Shown here in pieces: positions 45,015 through 53,529 of a stretch of 63,967 nucleotides of DNA. The notes beneath the pieces are model-generated. The model had not been told where the DNA came from and did not search any database. It saw only the letters and a program-made list of their open reading frames with translations. The translations under genes and the position numbers were made by a program. How positions within the stretch are numbered: the stretch's first letter is position 1; each line of letters opens with the position of its first letter. This DNA is from Pseudomonas sp. 7P_10.2_Bac1 (GTDB lineage Bacteria; Pseudomonadota; Gammaproteobacteria; Pseudomonadales; Pseudomonadaceae). The DNA lies in NCBI RefSeq assembly GCF_025465935.1, contig NZ_JANLNV010000061.1:1-63967 (forward strand), given 5' to 3'.

Positions 45015-45975
45015 ACACCTGCCCTGCCCGGTATTGGTTACAAGCTGCAGTGGTCGAGTCCTGCATATCAATCGAGACTTCAAGCAACTGGTGACGCCTG
45101 AATCCAGCGATAACATGGATTACTACCTGCCGCCCGCCAGTCGTATTTTCCTGCACACCTATGCGTGGCCCTTACTCCTGAGAAATCATGAGTTCAATGA
45201 GCTCTACATGCAGTTGCAGAGCGCGGACGGGCAACAGATACCGGTCATGACCAATGCGCGACTCATTGAAGCCGAGGGCGAGCGCGTAGTGATCTGGCTC
45301 TTTTTCGTGGCCAAAGAACGCCAGCGCTTTGAAGCCGAACTGCTCAAGGCGCGCAAGCATGCTCAAGAGAACGCCATTGAGCTGACTAAAGTGAACATCG
45401 AACTTCAGAAGGCCAACGCAAAACTCTCCCAGTATGCGCAGGAGGCGAAAACCAAGGCTGACAAGTTCGCTCAACTGAGCCTGACTGATCCATTAACCAA
45501 CCTGGGTAACCGACGCGCCCTGACACGTGATGTCAAACAGTGGATGAACACCGCGAACAGTGAATCAGTCGCCAGCTTGCTACTGATTGACGTGGATTTT
45601 TTCAAGCAAATAAACGACTGCTTCGGCCATGCAGAGGGCGACGAAGTGCTCCGTCATCTGGCCAAACAACTCCTGAAAAGCGCGGGAAAGCACGACACCG
45701 TCATTCGCCATGGCGGCGAAGAATTTGCCCTGTGGCTGCCCAACCTGGATCAAGAAGAAGCAAAACGGACAGCCCAGCGCGTACACGACCACATGGTGCA
45801 AATCCTGGTTGGCAATAAACCCATCACCGTCAGCATCGGCATTGCCAGCATGGCGCAAAACAGACAAGACACCGGCATATTCCTCGACCTTCTGCTTGCC
45901 GAGGCTGATGCTGCGGTTTATGAAGCCAAAGCGCGCGGGCGTAATTGCACCATTTGCTTTAGCGATATGGATTAA
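45001..45975 (+). CDS. Diguanylate cyclase with RsbP-type PAS domain
   Basis: About 324-aa cytosolic protein. The N-terminal PAS-like domain (about 1-105) carries PASRIFLHTYAWPLLLRNHE and ADGQQIPVMTNARL, which resemble the PAS domain of Bacillus RsbP. A coiled-coil linker covers about 107-155. The C-terminal GGDEF domain covers about 157-320, with the active site RHGGEEF (GGEEF form) and DVDFFKQINDCFGH for metal and substrate. The allosteric I-site RxxD reads GKHD, so product inhibition is probably lost. The likely product is c-di-GMP. I prefer TTG at 45001, eight bases after AAGGAG (44987-44992); GTG at 44992 is the alternative. Either way it overlaps the RsbQ-like gene, and RsbQ-like/PAS pairing gives it the sensor logic. 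Confidence 0.88.
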   Translation: MLYLEHLPCPVLVTSCSGRVLHINRDFKQLVTPESSDNMDYYLPPASRIFLHTYAWPLLLRNHEFNELYMQLQSADGQQIPVMTNARLIEAEGERVVIWLFFVAKERQRFEAELLKARKHAQENAIELTKVNIELQKANAKLSQYAQEAKTKADKFAQLSLTDPLTNLGNRRALTRDVKQWMNTANSESVASLLLIDVDFFKQINDCFGHAEGDEVLRHLAKQLLKSAGKHDTVIRHGGEEFALWLPNLDQEEAKRTAQRVHDHMVQILVGNKPITVSIGIASMAQNRQDTGIFLDLLLAEADAAVYEAKARGRNCTICFSDMD

Positions 45976-45995
45976 CGGCGCTTCAACGCTCGTTT

Positions 45996-46649
45996 TCAAA
46001 GGGCATTGGCAGGTTGTAATAGAAGAGCGCCTGATGGGGCTTTGTGATTCGGCGGGATCAGTGTCACCACTCTCTCATCAAAATTGAGTAGACCTATGGA
46101 TGTTGGAAGACCTTTGATAGGGCCAAGAACCAACTCATCTGTACCGTTCTCTCGCTTGAAACTATAGATTTCTTGTCCAGCCCATTTCGAATTATCAGGC
46201 AATTTAGTTCCATCACGCATTGCCACCCATCTCGCCCTGTATTGTCCATATAGTGAAGACGCGTGATTTGCCGAAAGAGCTGCATCAACACTCTCCCTTA
46301 ACTCTTCAACTGAGCACTCAGTTGTTGGATTAAAAAAACCTCTATTTTGACAAGACATTTTGAACAAGATTGGCACAAATTTTAACGCGTCAACCTTAAC
46401 GCGCACGAAGTAAGCATCCGCCAATTCAAAATGGTATTGATCTTTTGGAGTACCACTACTGTAAAGCAAAGAGCAACAATCCTTGGCTTACTTCATTGGC
46501 TCAACCCCTTGAGCTACAAGCTGTTTGTACGTAAAGGCTTCGGCGCAAAGAATGACCTTAATAGAGTCATCAGCAGCAAATATACTCACAGATCCGGCAA
46601 GCAAAAAACCTGAAAGCACACCAATAGTCGTTGGGTGAAGCCGGATCAT
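45996..46649 (-). pseudogene. Broken gene for a secreted protein (in-frame stop)
   Basis: Reading leftward from ATG at 46649 (AAGGA upstream) gives a good signal peptide, MIRLHPTTIGVLSGFLLAG then SVSIFAADD. After 53 codons an in-frame TAA (46490-46488) interrupts. The same frame then stays open for 163 more codons to 45996 (HFELADAYFVRVKVDALKF, ending LLQPANAL). Without the stop it would be a 217-aa exported protein. I do not recognise the family. The intact downstream frame argues for a recent nonsense mutation, or for a sequencing error. The part after the stop could still be expressed from a TTG at 46469. Base composition is AT-rich relative to the core. Confidence 0.6.
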
Positions 46650-46715
46650 CAAATCCTTAAGAGTGATAGCAAGGCAGATAATCGCCCTAAAACTGTCCTA
46701 ATTTATCTGCGCCCA

Positions 46716-46754
46716 CGAAAAAGCCCCTGAAATCTTTAACAATTTCAGGGGCTT
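46716..46754 (-). terminator. Intrinsic terminator after tRNA-Ser
   Basis: AAGCCCCTGAAAT (46721-46733) pairs with ATTTCAGGGGCTT (46742-46754) across an eight-base loop; on the minus strand TTTTTC follows. It lies 16 bases after the tRNA 3' end. Confidence 0.92.
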
Positions 46755-46769
46755 AGTCTTGTTCAATAA

Positions 46770-46859
46770 TGGCGGAGAGATAGGGATTCGAACCCTAGGT
46801 ACTGTCGCCAGTACAACGGATTTCGAATCCGTCCCATTCGGCCACTCTGGCATCTCTCC
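46770..46859 (-). tRNA. tRNA-Ser (CGA anticodon)
   Basis: 90 bases including an encoded 3' CCA. Acceptor GGAGAGA pairs with TCTCTCC and the discriminator is G. The anticodon stem-loop is ACGGATT-CGA-AATCCGT, decoding UCG. The long variable arm (GTACTGGCGACAGTAC) is typical of serine tRNA, and the T-arm GGGTTCGAATCCC is perfect. It is followed by its own terminator and preceded on the same strand by purC. Confidence 0.95.
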
Positions 46860-46951
46860 AACGGCGCGCATCATATCAACGCTTTTGATTTCAGGCAAAG
46901 CCTTTTTTCAAAAAAATCGCGTGCTATCAGTTGCTTGCGCGCGTTTGCTGC

Positions 46952-47665
46952 TTAAAGCGGGACGCCGAGGCGGTTTGCAACTTCTTCGTAGGCTTCGATG
47001 ACGTCGCCCAAGCCCTGACGGAAACGGTCTTTGTCCATTTTCTTGCCAGTAGCCTTGTCCCACAGACGGCAGCCGTCCGGGCTGAATTCGTCGCCCAGGA
47101 CGATGGTGCCGTCGTGGAATACGCCGAACTCCAGTTTGAAGTCCACCAGCAGCAAGCCGGCGTCGTCGAACAGTTTGTTCAGTACGTCATTGACCTTGAG
47201 CGACAGTTCTTTCATGCGAACCAGTTGCTCTGCAGTGCCCCAACCGAAGGCCACAACGTGGGATTCGTTGATGAACGGGTCGCCCTTGGCGTCGTCCTTG
47301 AGGAACAGCTCAAAGGTGTAGGGGTTGAGCTTCATGCCCTCTTCTACACCCAGACGCTTGACCAGGCTGCCTGCCGCGTAGTTACGCACTACGCATTCAA
47401 CCGGGATCATGTCGAGCTTTTTGACCAGGCATTCGTTGTCGCCCAGCAGTTTGTCGAATTGAGTCGGCACGCCGGCTGCTTCGAGTTTCTGCATGATGAA
47501 GGCGTTGAACTTGTTGTTCACCATGCCTTTACGGTCGAGCTGTTCGATGCGCTTGCCATCAAATGCCGAGGTGTCGTTGCGAAACAACAGGATCAAGCGG
47601 TTTTCGTCGTCAGTCTTGTAAACCGATTTCGCTTTACCGCGATAGAGTTCTTCACGTTTTTCCAT
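46952..47665 (-). CDS. purC: Phosphoribosylaminoimidazole-succinocarboxamide synthase
   Basis: SAICAR synthetase of purine biosynthesis: joins CAIR and aspartate with ATP. 237 aa, full length, with conserved start [20 protein letters not shown] and blocks [22 protein letters not shown] and LVDFKLEFG. It is the last protein gene of the leftward dapA-bamC-MBL-purC block conserved in Pseudomonas; tRNA-Ser follows. Confidence 0.97.
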   Translation of the reverse strand: MEKREELYRGKAKSVYKTDDENRLILLFRNDTSAFDGKRIEQLDRKGMVNNKFNAFIMQKLEAAGVPTQFDKLLGDNECLVKKLDMIPVECVVRNYAAGSLVKRLGVEEGMKLNPYTFELFLKDDAKGDPFINESHVVAFGWGTAEQLVRMKELSLKVNDVLNKLFDDAGLLLVDFKLEFGVFHDGTIVLGDEFSPDGCRLWDKATGKKMDKDRFRQGLGDVIEAYEEVANRLGVPL

Positions 47666-47693
47666 GATGGGCTCCGCTTGCTAAGTTGGTGGG

Positions 47694-48452
47694 CTAGGCG
47701 ATTGTGCGCCAGTCGAGCCCTGAATCTTGATCCGCCAGTTGCAGCCAGTCCGGGTCGCACCCAAGGGTGTCGACAAAACATTGCCGGGCCAGCTGCGGCA
47801 GGTTGTTCTTGCTGCTGAGGTGGGCCAGTACCAGGTGTTGCAGGTCTTTCCAGCCCAACTCGGCCACCAGGCTTGCGGCCTGGTGGTTGTTCAAATGTCC
47901 TTCCTGACCACCCACTCGCTGCTTGAGAAAGTAGGGGTAGTGACCACGGGCCAGCAGGTCGCGGCAGTGGTTAGCCTCGATCATCAGTGCATCCAGATCG
48001 CGATAACTGTGCAGCACACCCGCGCAATAGGAACCCAGATCAGTCAGCAAACCAAAGCGCCGCTGACCATCACTGAATACATATTGGGTGGGCTCCTGTG
48101 CATCATGTGCCACACGGGTCACGCTGATGGTCAGGGCGCCGATCTGCAACGAGTCACCGTCTGCCACAAAACCGGCCGGCTCCAGGGGTTTGCGCATCCC
48201 GCGCTGAGTGCCACGGCTCATATACACCGGCAAATTGTAGCGCCGAGACAGCAAACCCACGCCATGCACGTGATCGGCATGTTCGTGGGTTACCAGAATC
48301 GCGCTCAGTTGGTGTGGGCTGACGCCCAACCGAACCAGGCGGCGCTCGGTTTCTCGTAGAGAGAAACCGCAATCGACCAATACATACGTGCTGTCGCTGG
48401 CTACCAGCGTGCCATTCCCTTGGCTACCACTGCCGAGAACGGCAAAACGCAT
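47694..48452 (-). CDS. MBL-fold metallo-hydrolase
   Basis: 252-aa metallo-beta-lactamase-fold hydrolase with the metal motif VTHEHADHVHGVG (HxHxDH) and later His ligands in VTRVAHDAQEP and HNNHQAAS-like text (EGHLNNHQAAS). The type resembles YycJ/WalJ-like putative nucleases. Substrate not established. It starts four bases after the bamC stop and is co-transcribed with bamC and purC. Confidence 0.88.
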   Translation of the reverse strand: MRFAVLGSGSQGNGTLVASDSTYVLVDCGFSLRETERRLVRLGVSPHQLSAILVTHEHADHVHGVGLLSRRYNLPVYMSRGTQRGMRKPLEPAGFVADGDSLQIGALTISVTRVAHDAQEPTQYVFSDGQRRFGLLTDLGSYCAGVLHSYRDLDALMIEANHCRDLLARGHYPYFLKQRVGGQEGHLNNHQAASLVAELGWKDLQHLVLAHLSSKNNLPQLARQCFVDTLGCDPDWLQLADQDSGLDWRTIA

Positions 48453-48456
48453 AAAA

Positions 48457-49572
48457 TCAGCCCAGGTTGTCTTGAATCTCGCTCAACACTTTGCGCGCCA
48501 CTTCTGGCGAAGCACTCTTGTTGATGTTCTCTTCAACCGTCACCTGCACGCTGTCACCGACCTTGCTCAGGCGAACCTGATAACGCTGGGCACGGGCTTC
48601 AACTTCTTCCTTGCTCGGTTTGCCACCAAAGAGACTGGAGAAGAAACCAGGTTTCTCATCCTTCTTCTGGGCTTTCTCAGCCAGGTTGATGTAGTACAGG
48701 CCCAAGGTGCGGTTGATGTCTTCAACGCGCCATTCGCCCTGTTCAAGCGCACGGCCAACGCTGGACCAGGCGCGGTCCAGGTCTTCGGTGAGGCTCAATA
48801 CCGGGTTGCCGCTGCCGTCTTCGCTCAGGCTGACACGCGCCGGAGTATCGAAGTCACGGGCTGCCAGCAGCGACACCGAACCGCCCTTCTCGGCGCTACG
48901 GCTCATGCTGACCAGCATTTCGTCAACCAGGCCAGCGTCCAGGCCGGTGTTGACCGAAGCCTGGGTGAAATCGACATTGGCCGTGCTGCCCGCAGGACGG
49001 TTGGCGCTGACCACGTAGATTTCGCTGGTGTTGCGCTGCACGCCCGGCTCGATGCGGATCCGCAGACGGGTTTCGCTGTCGGCAGGCAGGCCGCTGCTGG
49101 TCACGTGACGCGCCATCGGTGCCGACAATTCGTCAGCACGCTGCCAGGCCGTGGTGAACTCGCCGGTTTGTGGGCGCTGCTCGTCAATACGGAAGCCATT
49201 GTCCTGGAAGAATTGCATCGCAACCGGCCAGACCTCGGACGGTACGTGCTGTGCCAACACCCAACGGCTGTCGCCGGTTTTTTGCAGGGAGTAGTCAGTG
49301 GCACTGGCAATCGCCGCCAAGGGTTGTGGACGCGGCACTTCAAACTCGCCCTTGACGTTGTCATCCGGTACGTTGGCCGGAATAGGCAACAATGGCACCA
49401 GACGCTTGTCAGTGACGACGCCCGGTGGCAGCTTCATGGGTGCTGTTTCTTGAGCCTGCAAATAATCGCTGCCACGGTCCCGGAAGTACCCATCTGGGCC
49501 CCACAGCCAACCGCAGCCGCTGGTGCTCGAAATAACCACGGCTAGCGTGCAAAGTCCGGCCAATCGCTTCAT
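48457..49572 (-). CDS. bamC: Outer membrane protein assembly factor BamC
   Basis: Outer-membrane lipoprotein of the BAM complex, which folds beta-barrel proteins into the outer membrane. 371 aa; the lipobox ISSTSGC puts the lipidated Cys at about residue 20. It is followed by the unstructured PDGYFRDRGSDYLQAQE segment that binds BamD, then two helix-grip domains. It sits 17 bases after dapA, the classical dapA-bamC arrangement. Confidence 0.95.
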   Translation of the reverse strand: MKRLAGLCTLAVVISSTSGCGWLWGPDGYFRDRGSDYLQAQETAPMKLPPGVVTDKRLVPLLPIPANVPDDNVKGEFEVPRPQPLAAIASATDYSLQKTGDSRWVLAQHVPSEVWPVAMQFFQDNGFRIDEQRPQTGEFTTAWQRADELSAPMARHVTSSGLPADSETRLRIRIEPGVQRNTSEIYVVSANRPAGSTANVDFTQASVNTGLDAGLVDEMLVSMSRSAEKGGSVSLLAARDFDTPARVSLSEDGSGNPVLSLTEDLDRAWSSVGRALEQGEWRVEDINRTLGLYYINLAEKAQKKDEKPGFFSSLFGGKPSKEEVEARAQRYQVRLSKVGDSVQVTVEENINKSASPEVARKVLSEIQDNLG

Positions 49573-49589
49573 GCGTAATGCTTCCTCAA

Positions 49590-50468
49590 TTAAACCAAGA
49601 CGCCGGACTGGCGCAGAGCCTGACGCAGCGGTTCGTGATTGGCTTCGCTGAGCCAGGTGAGCGGCAGACGGATACCGTCTGGCATCAAGCCCATCTCATG
49701 CAAGGCCCACTTCACGGGGATTGGGTTGGATTCGATAAACAAGGTTTTATTGAGCGGCATCAGTTTTTCGTGAATCTCGCGGGCCTTGACAGCATCACCC
49801 TGCATCGCCGCAGCGCACAGGTCGCTCATGGCACGCGGTGCAACGTTGGCCGTTACCGAGATGTTGCCCTTGCCGCCGAGCAGGATCAGTTCAACGGCCG
49901 TGGCGTCGTCGCCGGAGTACACCAGGAAGTCACTGCTCACACCGGCCAGGATGGCAGGTACGCGGGTCAGGTCACCGGTGGCTTCCTTGATGCCGATGAT
50001 GTTTTTCACCGTCGACAGGCGCACAACGGTCTCTGGCAGCATGTCGCATGCGGTGCGGCCCGGAACGTTGTAGAGGATCTGTGGAATGTCGACCGCTTCG
50101 GCGATCGCCTTGAAATGCTGGTACAAGCCTTCCTGGGTCGGCTTGTTGTAATACGGCGTGACCAAGAGGCAGGCATCTGCGCCCGCGGCCTTCGCATTGG
50201 TGGTCAGCTCGATCGCTTCGCGCGTCGAGTTGGCGCCTGTACCGGCAATGACCGGAATACGCCCTGCCACCTGTTTGACAACGTGACGAATCACTTCGAT
50301 GTGTTCGTTCACATCCAGTGTTGCTGATTCACCTGTGGTGCCAACGGCAACAATGGCGTTGGTGCCCTCTTGCAGGTGAAAGTCCACCAGTTTGCTCAGA
50401 GCGTCCCAATCCAGACGACCTTGTGCATCCATAGGTGTGACCAGTGCCACCATACTGCCCGCAATCAT
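49590..50468 (-). CDS. dapA: 4-hydroxy-tetrahydrodipicolinate synthase
   Basis: Lysine/diaminopimelate pathway enzyme condensing pyruvate with aspartate semialdehyde. 292 aa from ATG at 50468 behind AGGAG. It has [24 protein letters not shown] (Tyr), [10 protein letters not shown] and the Schiff-base Lys in GIKEATGD. It is first gene of the leftward block. The longer ORF start at 50552 is rejected because [12 protein letters not shown] is the family N-terminus. Confidence 0.96.
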   Translation of the reverse strand: MIAGSMVALVTPMDAQGRLDWDALSKLVDFHLQEGTNAIVAVGTTGESATLDVNEHIEVIRHVVKQVAGRIPVIAGTGANSTREAIELTTNAKAAGADACLLVTPYYNKPTQEGLYQHFKAIAEAVDIPQILYNVPGRTACDMLPETVVRLSTVKNIIGIKEATGDLTRVPAILAGVSSDFLVYSGDDATAVELILLGGKGNISVTANVAPRAMSDLCAAAMQGDAVKAREIHEKLMPLNKTLFIESNPIPVKWALHEMGLMPDGIRLPLTWLSEANHEPLRQALRQSGVLV

Positions 50469-50795
50469 GCAACCGCTCCTGCCGGAAAAAGAGAGCCGTA
50501 ATGGTACTGGCGCCATGACCCTTGCACAAGCAACAGCACGCCTCTTGAGCATTCCCCTTCGCGTTGCTTTTCGCTACCCTTCATCCTTTGATTGGTACTG
50601 ATGTGTGCGAACGTCTGTTTTACAGGCCTTTATGCCAGCATTTCTCGCCCTGCCCCTACGCTGCAGAACGCGGTTTGCATCGATTGCAAACTGCCGCAAA
50701 CGGCGTGCTGGCGGGCTTAGGGTGCTTACTGGGCACTGATTCGCGACTCGCACGTAATCGACCGTACTGACCGCTCATCGTTTTAGGAAGGCTGC
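50469..50795. other. dapA-gcvR divergent promoter region
   Basis: 327 bases with no convincing gene; the 68-codon ORF inside (50564-50770) has no family text. It presumably contains the divergent promoters. Confidence 0.5.
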
Positions 50796-51356
50796 ATGTC
50801 CACCCCCACAGTCCGCGAACAATTCCTTGTCATCAGTGCACTTGGCGCCAATCCCATGGAGCTGACCAACGTCCTGTGCCGGGCCAGCCATGAAAATCGC
50901 TGCGCGGTCGTGACCTCTCGTCTGACTCGCCACGGCGAATGCAGCGCACTGGTACTGGAAATCACCGGTAGCTGGGATGCCCTGGCCCGCCTTGAAGCCG
51001 GCCTGCCTTCCCTCGCCAAACGCCATGCTTTCAATGTCAACGTAGTGCGCAGCGCGGCTCTTGAAACACGCCCGCAAGCGCTGCCTTACGTGGCCTATGT
51101 AAGTTCGGCCTACCGCTCGGACATCATCAACGAGCTGTGCCAGTTCTTCATGGACCACAACGTTGAGCTGGAAAACCTGACCTGCGACACCTATCAGGCA
51201 CCCCAGACCGGCGGCACCATGCTCAATGCCACGTTCACCGTGACCCTGCCGCCTGGCATCCAGATCAGTTGGCTGCGCGATCAATTCCTGGATTTCGCCG
51301 ACGCATTGAACCTCGATGCGCTGATCGAACCATGGCGCCCACAGAACCCAATGTAA
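50796..51356 (+). CDS. gcvR: Glycine cleavage system transcriptional repressor-like protein (two ACT domains)
   Basis: 186 aa with two tandem ACT domains. The first is from about 8 (EQFLVISALGANPMELTNVL), the second from about 93 (YVAYVSSAYRSDIINELCQF). GcvR in E. coli holds GcvA in the repressing form and senses glycine. Directly downstream of it is bcp, the normal Pseudomonas order. Confidence 0.92.
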   Translation: MSTPTVREQFLVISALGANPMELTNVLCRASHENRCAVVTSRLTRHGECSALVLEITGSWDALARLEAGLPSLAKRHAFNVNVVRSAALETRPQALPYVAYVSSAYRSDIINELCQFFMDHNVELENLTCDTYQAPQTGGTMLNATFTVTLPPGIQISWLRDQFLDFADALNLDALIEPWRPQNPM

Positions 51357-51370
51357 GGAAGGAGCCCCTC

Positions 51371-51841
51371 ATGGCCGTTGCAATTGACCAACCTGTAAGC
51401 GACTTCCAGATCCCGGCGACCGGAGAGCAAACCGTTAGCCTGTCGGCCCTTAAAGGCAAGCAGGTGGTGATTTACTTCTACCCCAAGGACAGCACGCCGG
51501 GCTGCACCACCGAAGGCCAGGGCTTTCGCGACCTTTACGCCGAATTCCAGGCGGCCAACACTGAAGTGTTTGGCGTATCGCGCGACAGCCTCAAGTCCCA
51601 CGAGAACTTCAAGGCCAAGCAGGCGTTTCCGTTTGAGCTGCTGAGCGACAAGGACGAAGCCCTCTGCCAGCTGTTTGATGTGATCAAGCTGAAAAAGCTT
51701 TACGGCAAGGAATACCTGGGCGTAGACCGCAGCACCTTCCTGATCGACAAGGACGGCATCCTGCGTCACGAATGGCGCGGCGTAAAAGTGCCCGGCCATG
51801 TTGAGGCAGTGCTGGAACAGGCTAAAAAGCTGAACGCCTGA
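51371..51841 (+). CDS. bcp: Thiol peroxidase of the Bcp/PrxQ type
   Basis: Cytosolic peroxiredoxin, 156 aa from ATG at 51371 behind AGGAG. The peroxidatic Cys45 is in STPGCTTEGQGF. The position where E. coli Bcp has its resolving Cys (50) is Gln here, so the enzyme is either 1-Cys or uses another thiol (one other Cys near residue 98 in EALCQLFD). It is coupled to gcvR 14 bases upstream. Confidence 0.92.
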   Translation: MAVAIDQPVSDFQIPATGEQTVSLSALKGKQVVIYFYPKDSTPGCTTEGQGFRDLYAEFQAANTEVFGVSRDSLKSHENFKAKQAFPFELLSDKDEALCQLFDVIKLKKLYGKEYLGVDRSTFLIDKDGILRHEWRGVKVPGHVEAVLEQAKKLNA

Positions 51842-51858
51842 AACACCCGGGCCTACTA

Positions 51859-51895
51859 CCCTCTCCCAAAGGGAGAGGGAGCTTTACCGAGTTGT
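51859..51895. repeat. Solo hairpin related to the 341-bp repeat element
   Basis: CCCTCTCCC (51859-51867), AAA, GGGAGAGGG (51871-51879), then AGCTTTACCGAG. This matches the unit boundary of the element at 55563-55903 (GGGAGAGGGAGCTGACCGAG), so it is a degenerate single copy after bcp. Confidence 0.7.
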
Positions 51896-51953
51896 TATCA
51901 GGTTCAGGCCGCAGAATGCACTTCGCCCCTACCCGTCCGGGTGGGATGTGTAT

Positions 51954-52784
51954 TTACTGACGCACCAACCGCACGTTAGGGAACTCAACCGTTTCGGTAC
52001 TGCGATACGGGTTGATGTCCAGCCCGCCACGGCGCACATAGCGCGCATACACGGTTAATTTCTCGGGTTTGAGCAAGCGCTGCAAATCGAGAAAAATCCG
52101 CTCGACACACTGCTCATGAAAATCCGAGTGCTGGCGAAAGCTCACCAGATACGCCAACAAACTGGCGTGATCCAGCGCAGCGCCCCGATATTGCACGACT
52201 ACAGTGCCCCAATCCGGCTGGCTGGTGACCGGGCAGTTGGACTTGAGCAAGTGGCTGTGCAGGCTTTCTTCAACGATTTTCGACTCATCGCACTGCAGCA
52301 GTTCTGGGCGCGGATGCTCGTAATCACTGACCGTAATGTCCAAATCATCAATGCAGACGCCAGGCGAAACTCCCACGCCGTCTGCCTGAACCTCGCTCAA
52401 ACTGCGCACACGTACGCTGACAGGTTTACCGGATGCGGCTGACAAATCCGCCTGCAGAGTGGCTTCCACGCTTTGCTTGTCAGCAAATACGGTCTGATTG
52501 AGTGAGTTCAGGTACAGCTTGAAAGACTTGGATTCCACGATATTCGGCGAATCGGCGGCAAAGCAAAACTCGCCAATGGCCACTACCGGCTTGCCCGATG
52601 GCAACAACCATGACAGTTCGAAGCAGTTCCAGAAATCCACCCCAACATAAGGCAGCGTTTCGGCGCTCAGCCCAAGCTCAGCCCATTTCGCCGCACGCGG
52701 GATAGGGAACAGCAAGGACGGGGTGTAGGTGCTGATGTATTCACTGGACTTGCCCAGCGGCGAATGTTCGGCTGCGGGATGCAT
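51954..52784 (-). CDS. queF: NADPH-dependent 7-cyano-7-deazaguanine reductase
   Basis: Queuosine-pathway enzyme reducing preQ0 to preQ1. 276 aa from ATG at 52784, the long bimodular QueF form. It has [28 protein letters not shown] (QueF motif) and the catalytic Cys in [14 protein letters not shown]. It is a single leftward gene after bcp. Confidence 0.95.
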   Translation of the reverse strand: MHPAAEHSPLGKSSEYISTYTPSLLFPIPRAAKWAELGLSAETLPYVGVDFWNCFELSWLLPSGKPVVAIGEFCFAADSPNIVESKSFKLYLNSLNQTVFADKQSVEATLQADLSAASGKPVSVRVRSLSEVQADGVGVSPGVCIDDLDITVSDYEHPRPELLQCDESKIVEESLHSHLLKSNCPVTSQPDWGTVVVQYRGAALDHASLLAYLVSFRQHSDFHEQCVERIFLDLQRLLKPEKLTVYARYVRRGGLDINPYRSTETVEFPNVRLVRQ

Positions 52785-52853
52785 GACAAAAACCTGGCTA
52801 GAAAAACCCGGCAATTCTACAGGCTTTCAGCCCCCGCAGACGATCAGGCCGAT

Positions 52854-53375
52854 TTAAGGTGCAATTTTCAGTTGGCCCACCATACCGGCCTGATAATGGC
52901 CCGGCACATTGCAGGCAAACTCCAGATTGTCGGCCTTGGCAAAGGTCCAGGTCAGTTCGGCGGTTTTACCCGGCTCAACCAACACGCTGTTGGGGTCATC
53001 ATGCTTCATGCCCGGCATGTCCATCGAACCGTGGTCCATGTTCTTGTGGTTGATACCTACAGCCGTTAACAGACCGTTCTGTTGCATGTCGAGCATTTCC
53101 TTCTGATGCTCAGCGTGCATGGCCGCGTGGCCCAGATTGAATTCGTGCAGGAGTTGGCCTTTATTCACCAGCACAAACCGAACCGTCTCACCGGCTTTTA
53201 CATCGAGCGTCTTGGCGTTGAAGGCAATGTCTGTCATGTCGACTTCCACCGTGCGCGTGGCACTGGCGGCGGGCGCCGAATGTCCAAAATCAAAATGCTC
53301 AGCCGGTGATGCCATGACCGGCAAACTCAGCGCCAATAAACAGCCCGCGAGAGACAAACGTTTATGTATCGTCAT
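52854..53375 (-). CDS. Periplasmic cupredoxin (copper-binding)
   Basis: 173-aa exported blue-copper-fold protein with a signal peptide ending VMASPAEHF. Type 1 copper ligands are His77 (LLHEFN), Cys155 (FACNVPGHYQAGM), His160 and Met165, with Met165 in the axial position. A His/Met-rich loop at about 83-125 (HAAMHAEHQKEM, MDHGSMDMPGMKHDD) could bind additional copper. It is divergent from a CopR-like regulator with a candidate operator between, so it probably responds to copper. Confidence 0.9.
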   Translation of the reverse strand: MTIHKRLSLAGCLLALSLPVMASPAEHFDFGHSAPAASATRTVEVDMTDIAFNAKTLDVKAGETVRFVLVNKGQLLHEFNLGHAAMHAEHQKEMLDMQQNGLLTAVGINHKNMDHGSMDMPGMKHDDPNSVLVEPGKTAELTWTFAKADNLEFACNVPGHYQAGMVGQLKIAP

Positions 53376-53451
53376 ACTTACCTCCAGAAACTTACAGTCA
53401 GTCTTGGAGCAACCTTAAAGCTGCGCGACTGGCAGCCAACTGACCGCAAGA

Positions 53452-53465
53452 TTACAACTTTGTAA
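53452..53465. promoter_or_regulatory. Perfect palindrome between cupredoxin and copR-like gene
   Basis: TTACAA-CT-TTGTAA (53452-53465), a perfect 6-2-6 inverted repeat in the divergent intergenic region, about 65 bases before the regulator start and 77 before the cupredoxin start. It is a strong candidate operator for the CopR-like protein. Confidence 0.6.
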
Positions 53466-53529
53466 GCTTGATCCTTCTAACAAAGCCGCGCGGTATAAGG
53501 CTAAGGTGATTTTTTGTGATGGGTTGCCC

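Noticed and set aside
46770..46859. tRNA as an integration site for an island
   Set aside because: Intact tRNA with its own terminator; no second copy of its 3' end and no integrase nearby in the window.
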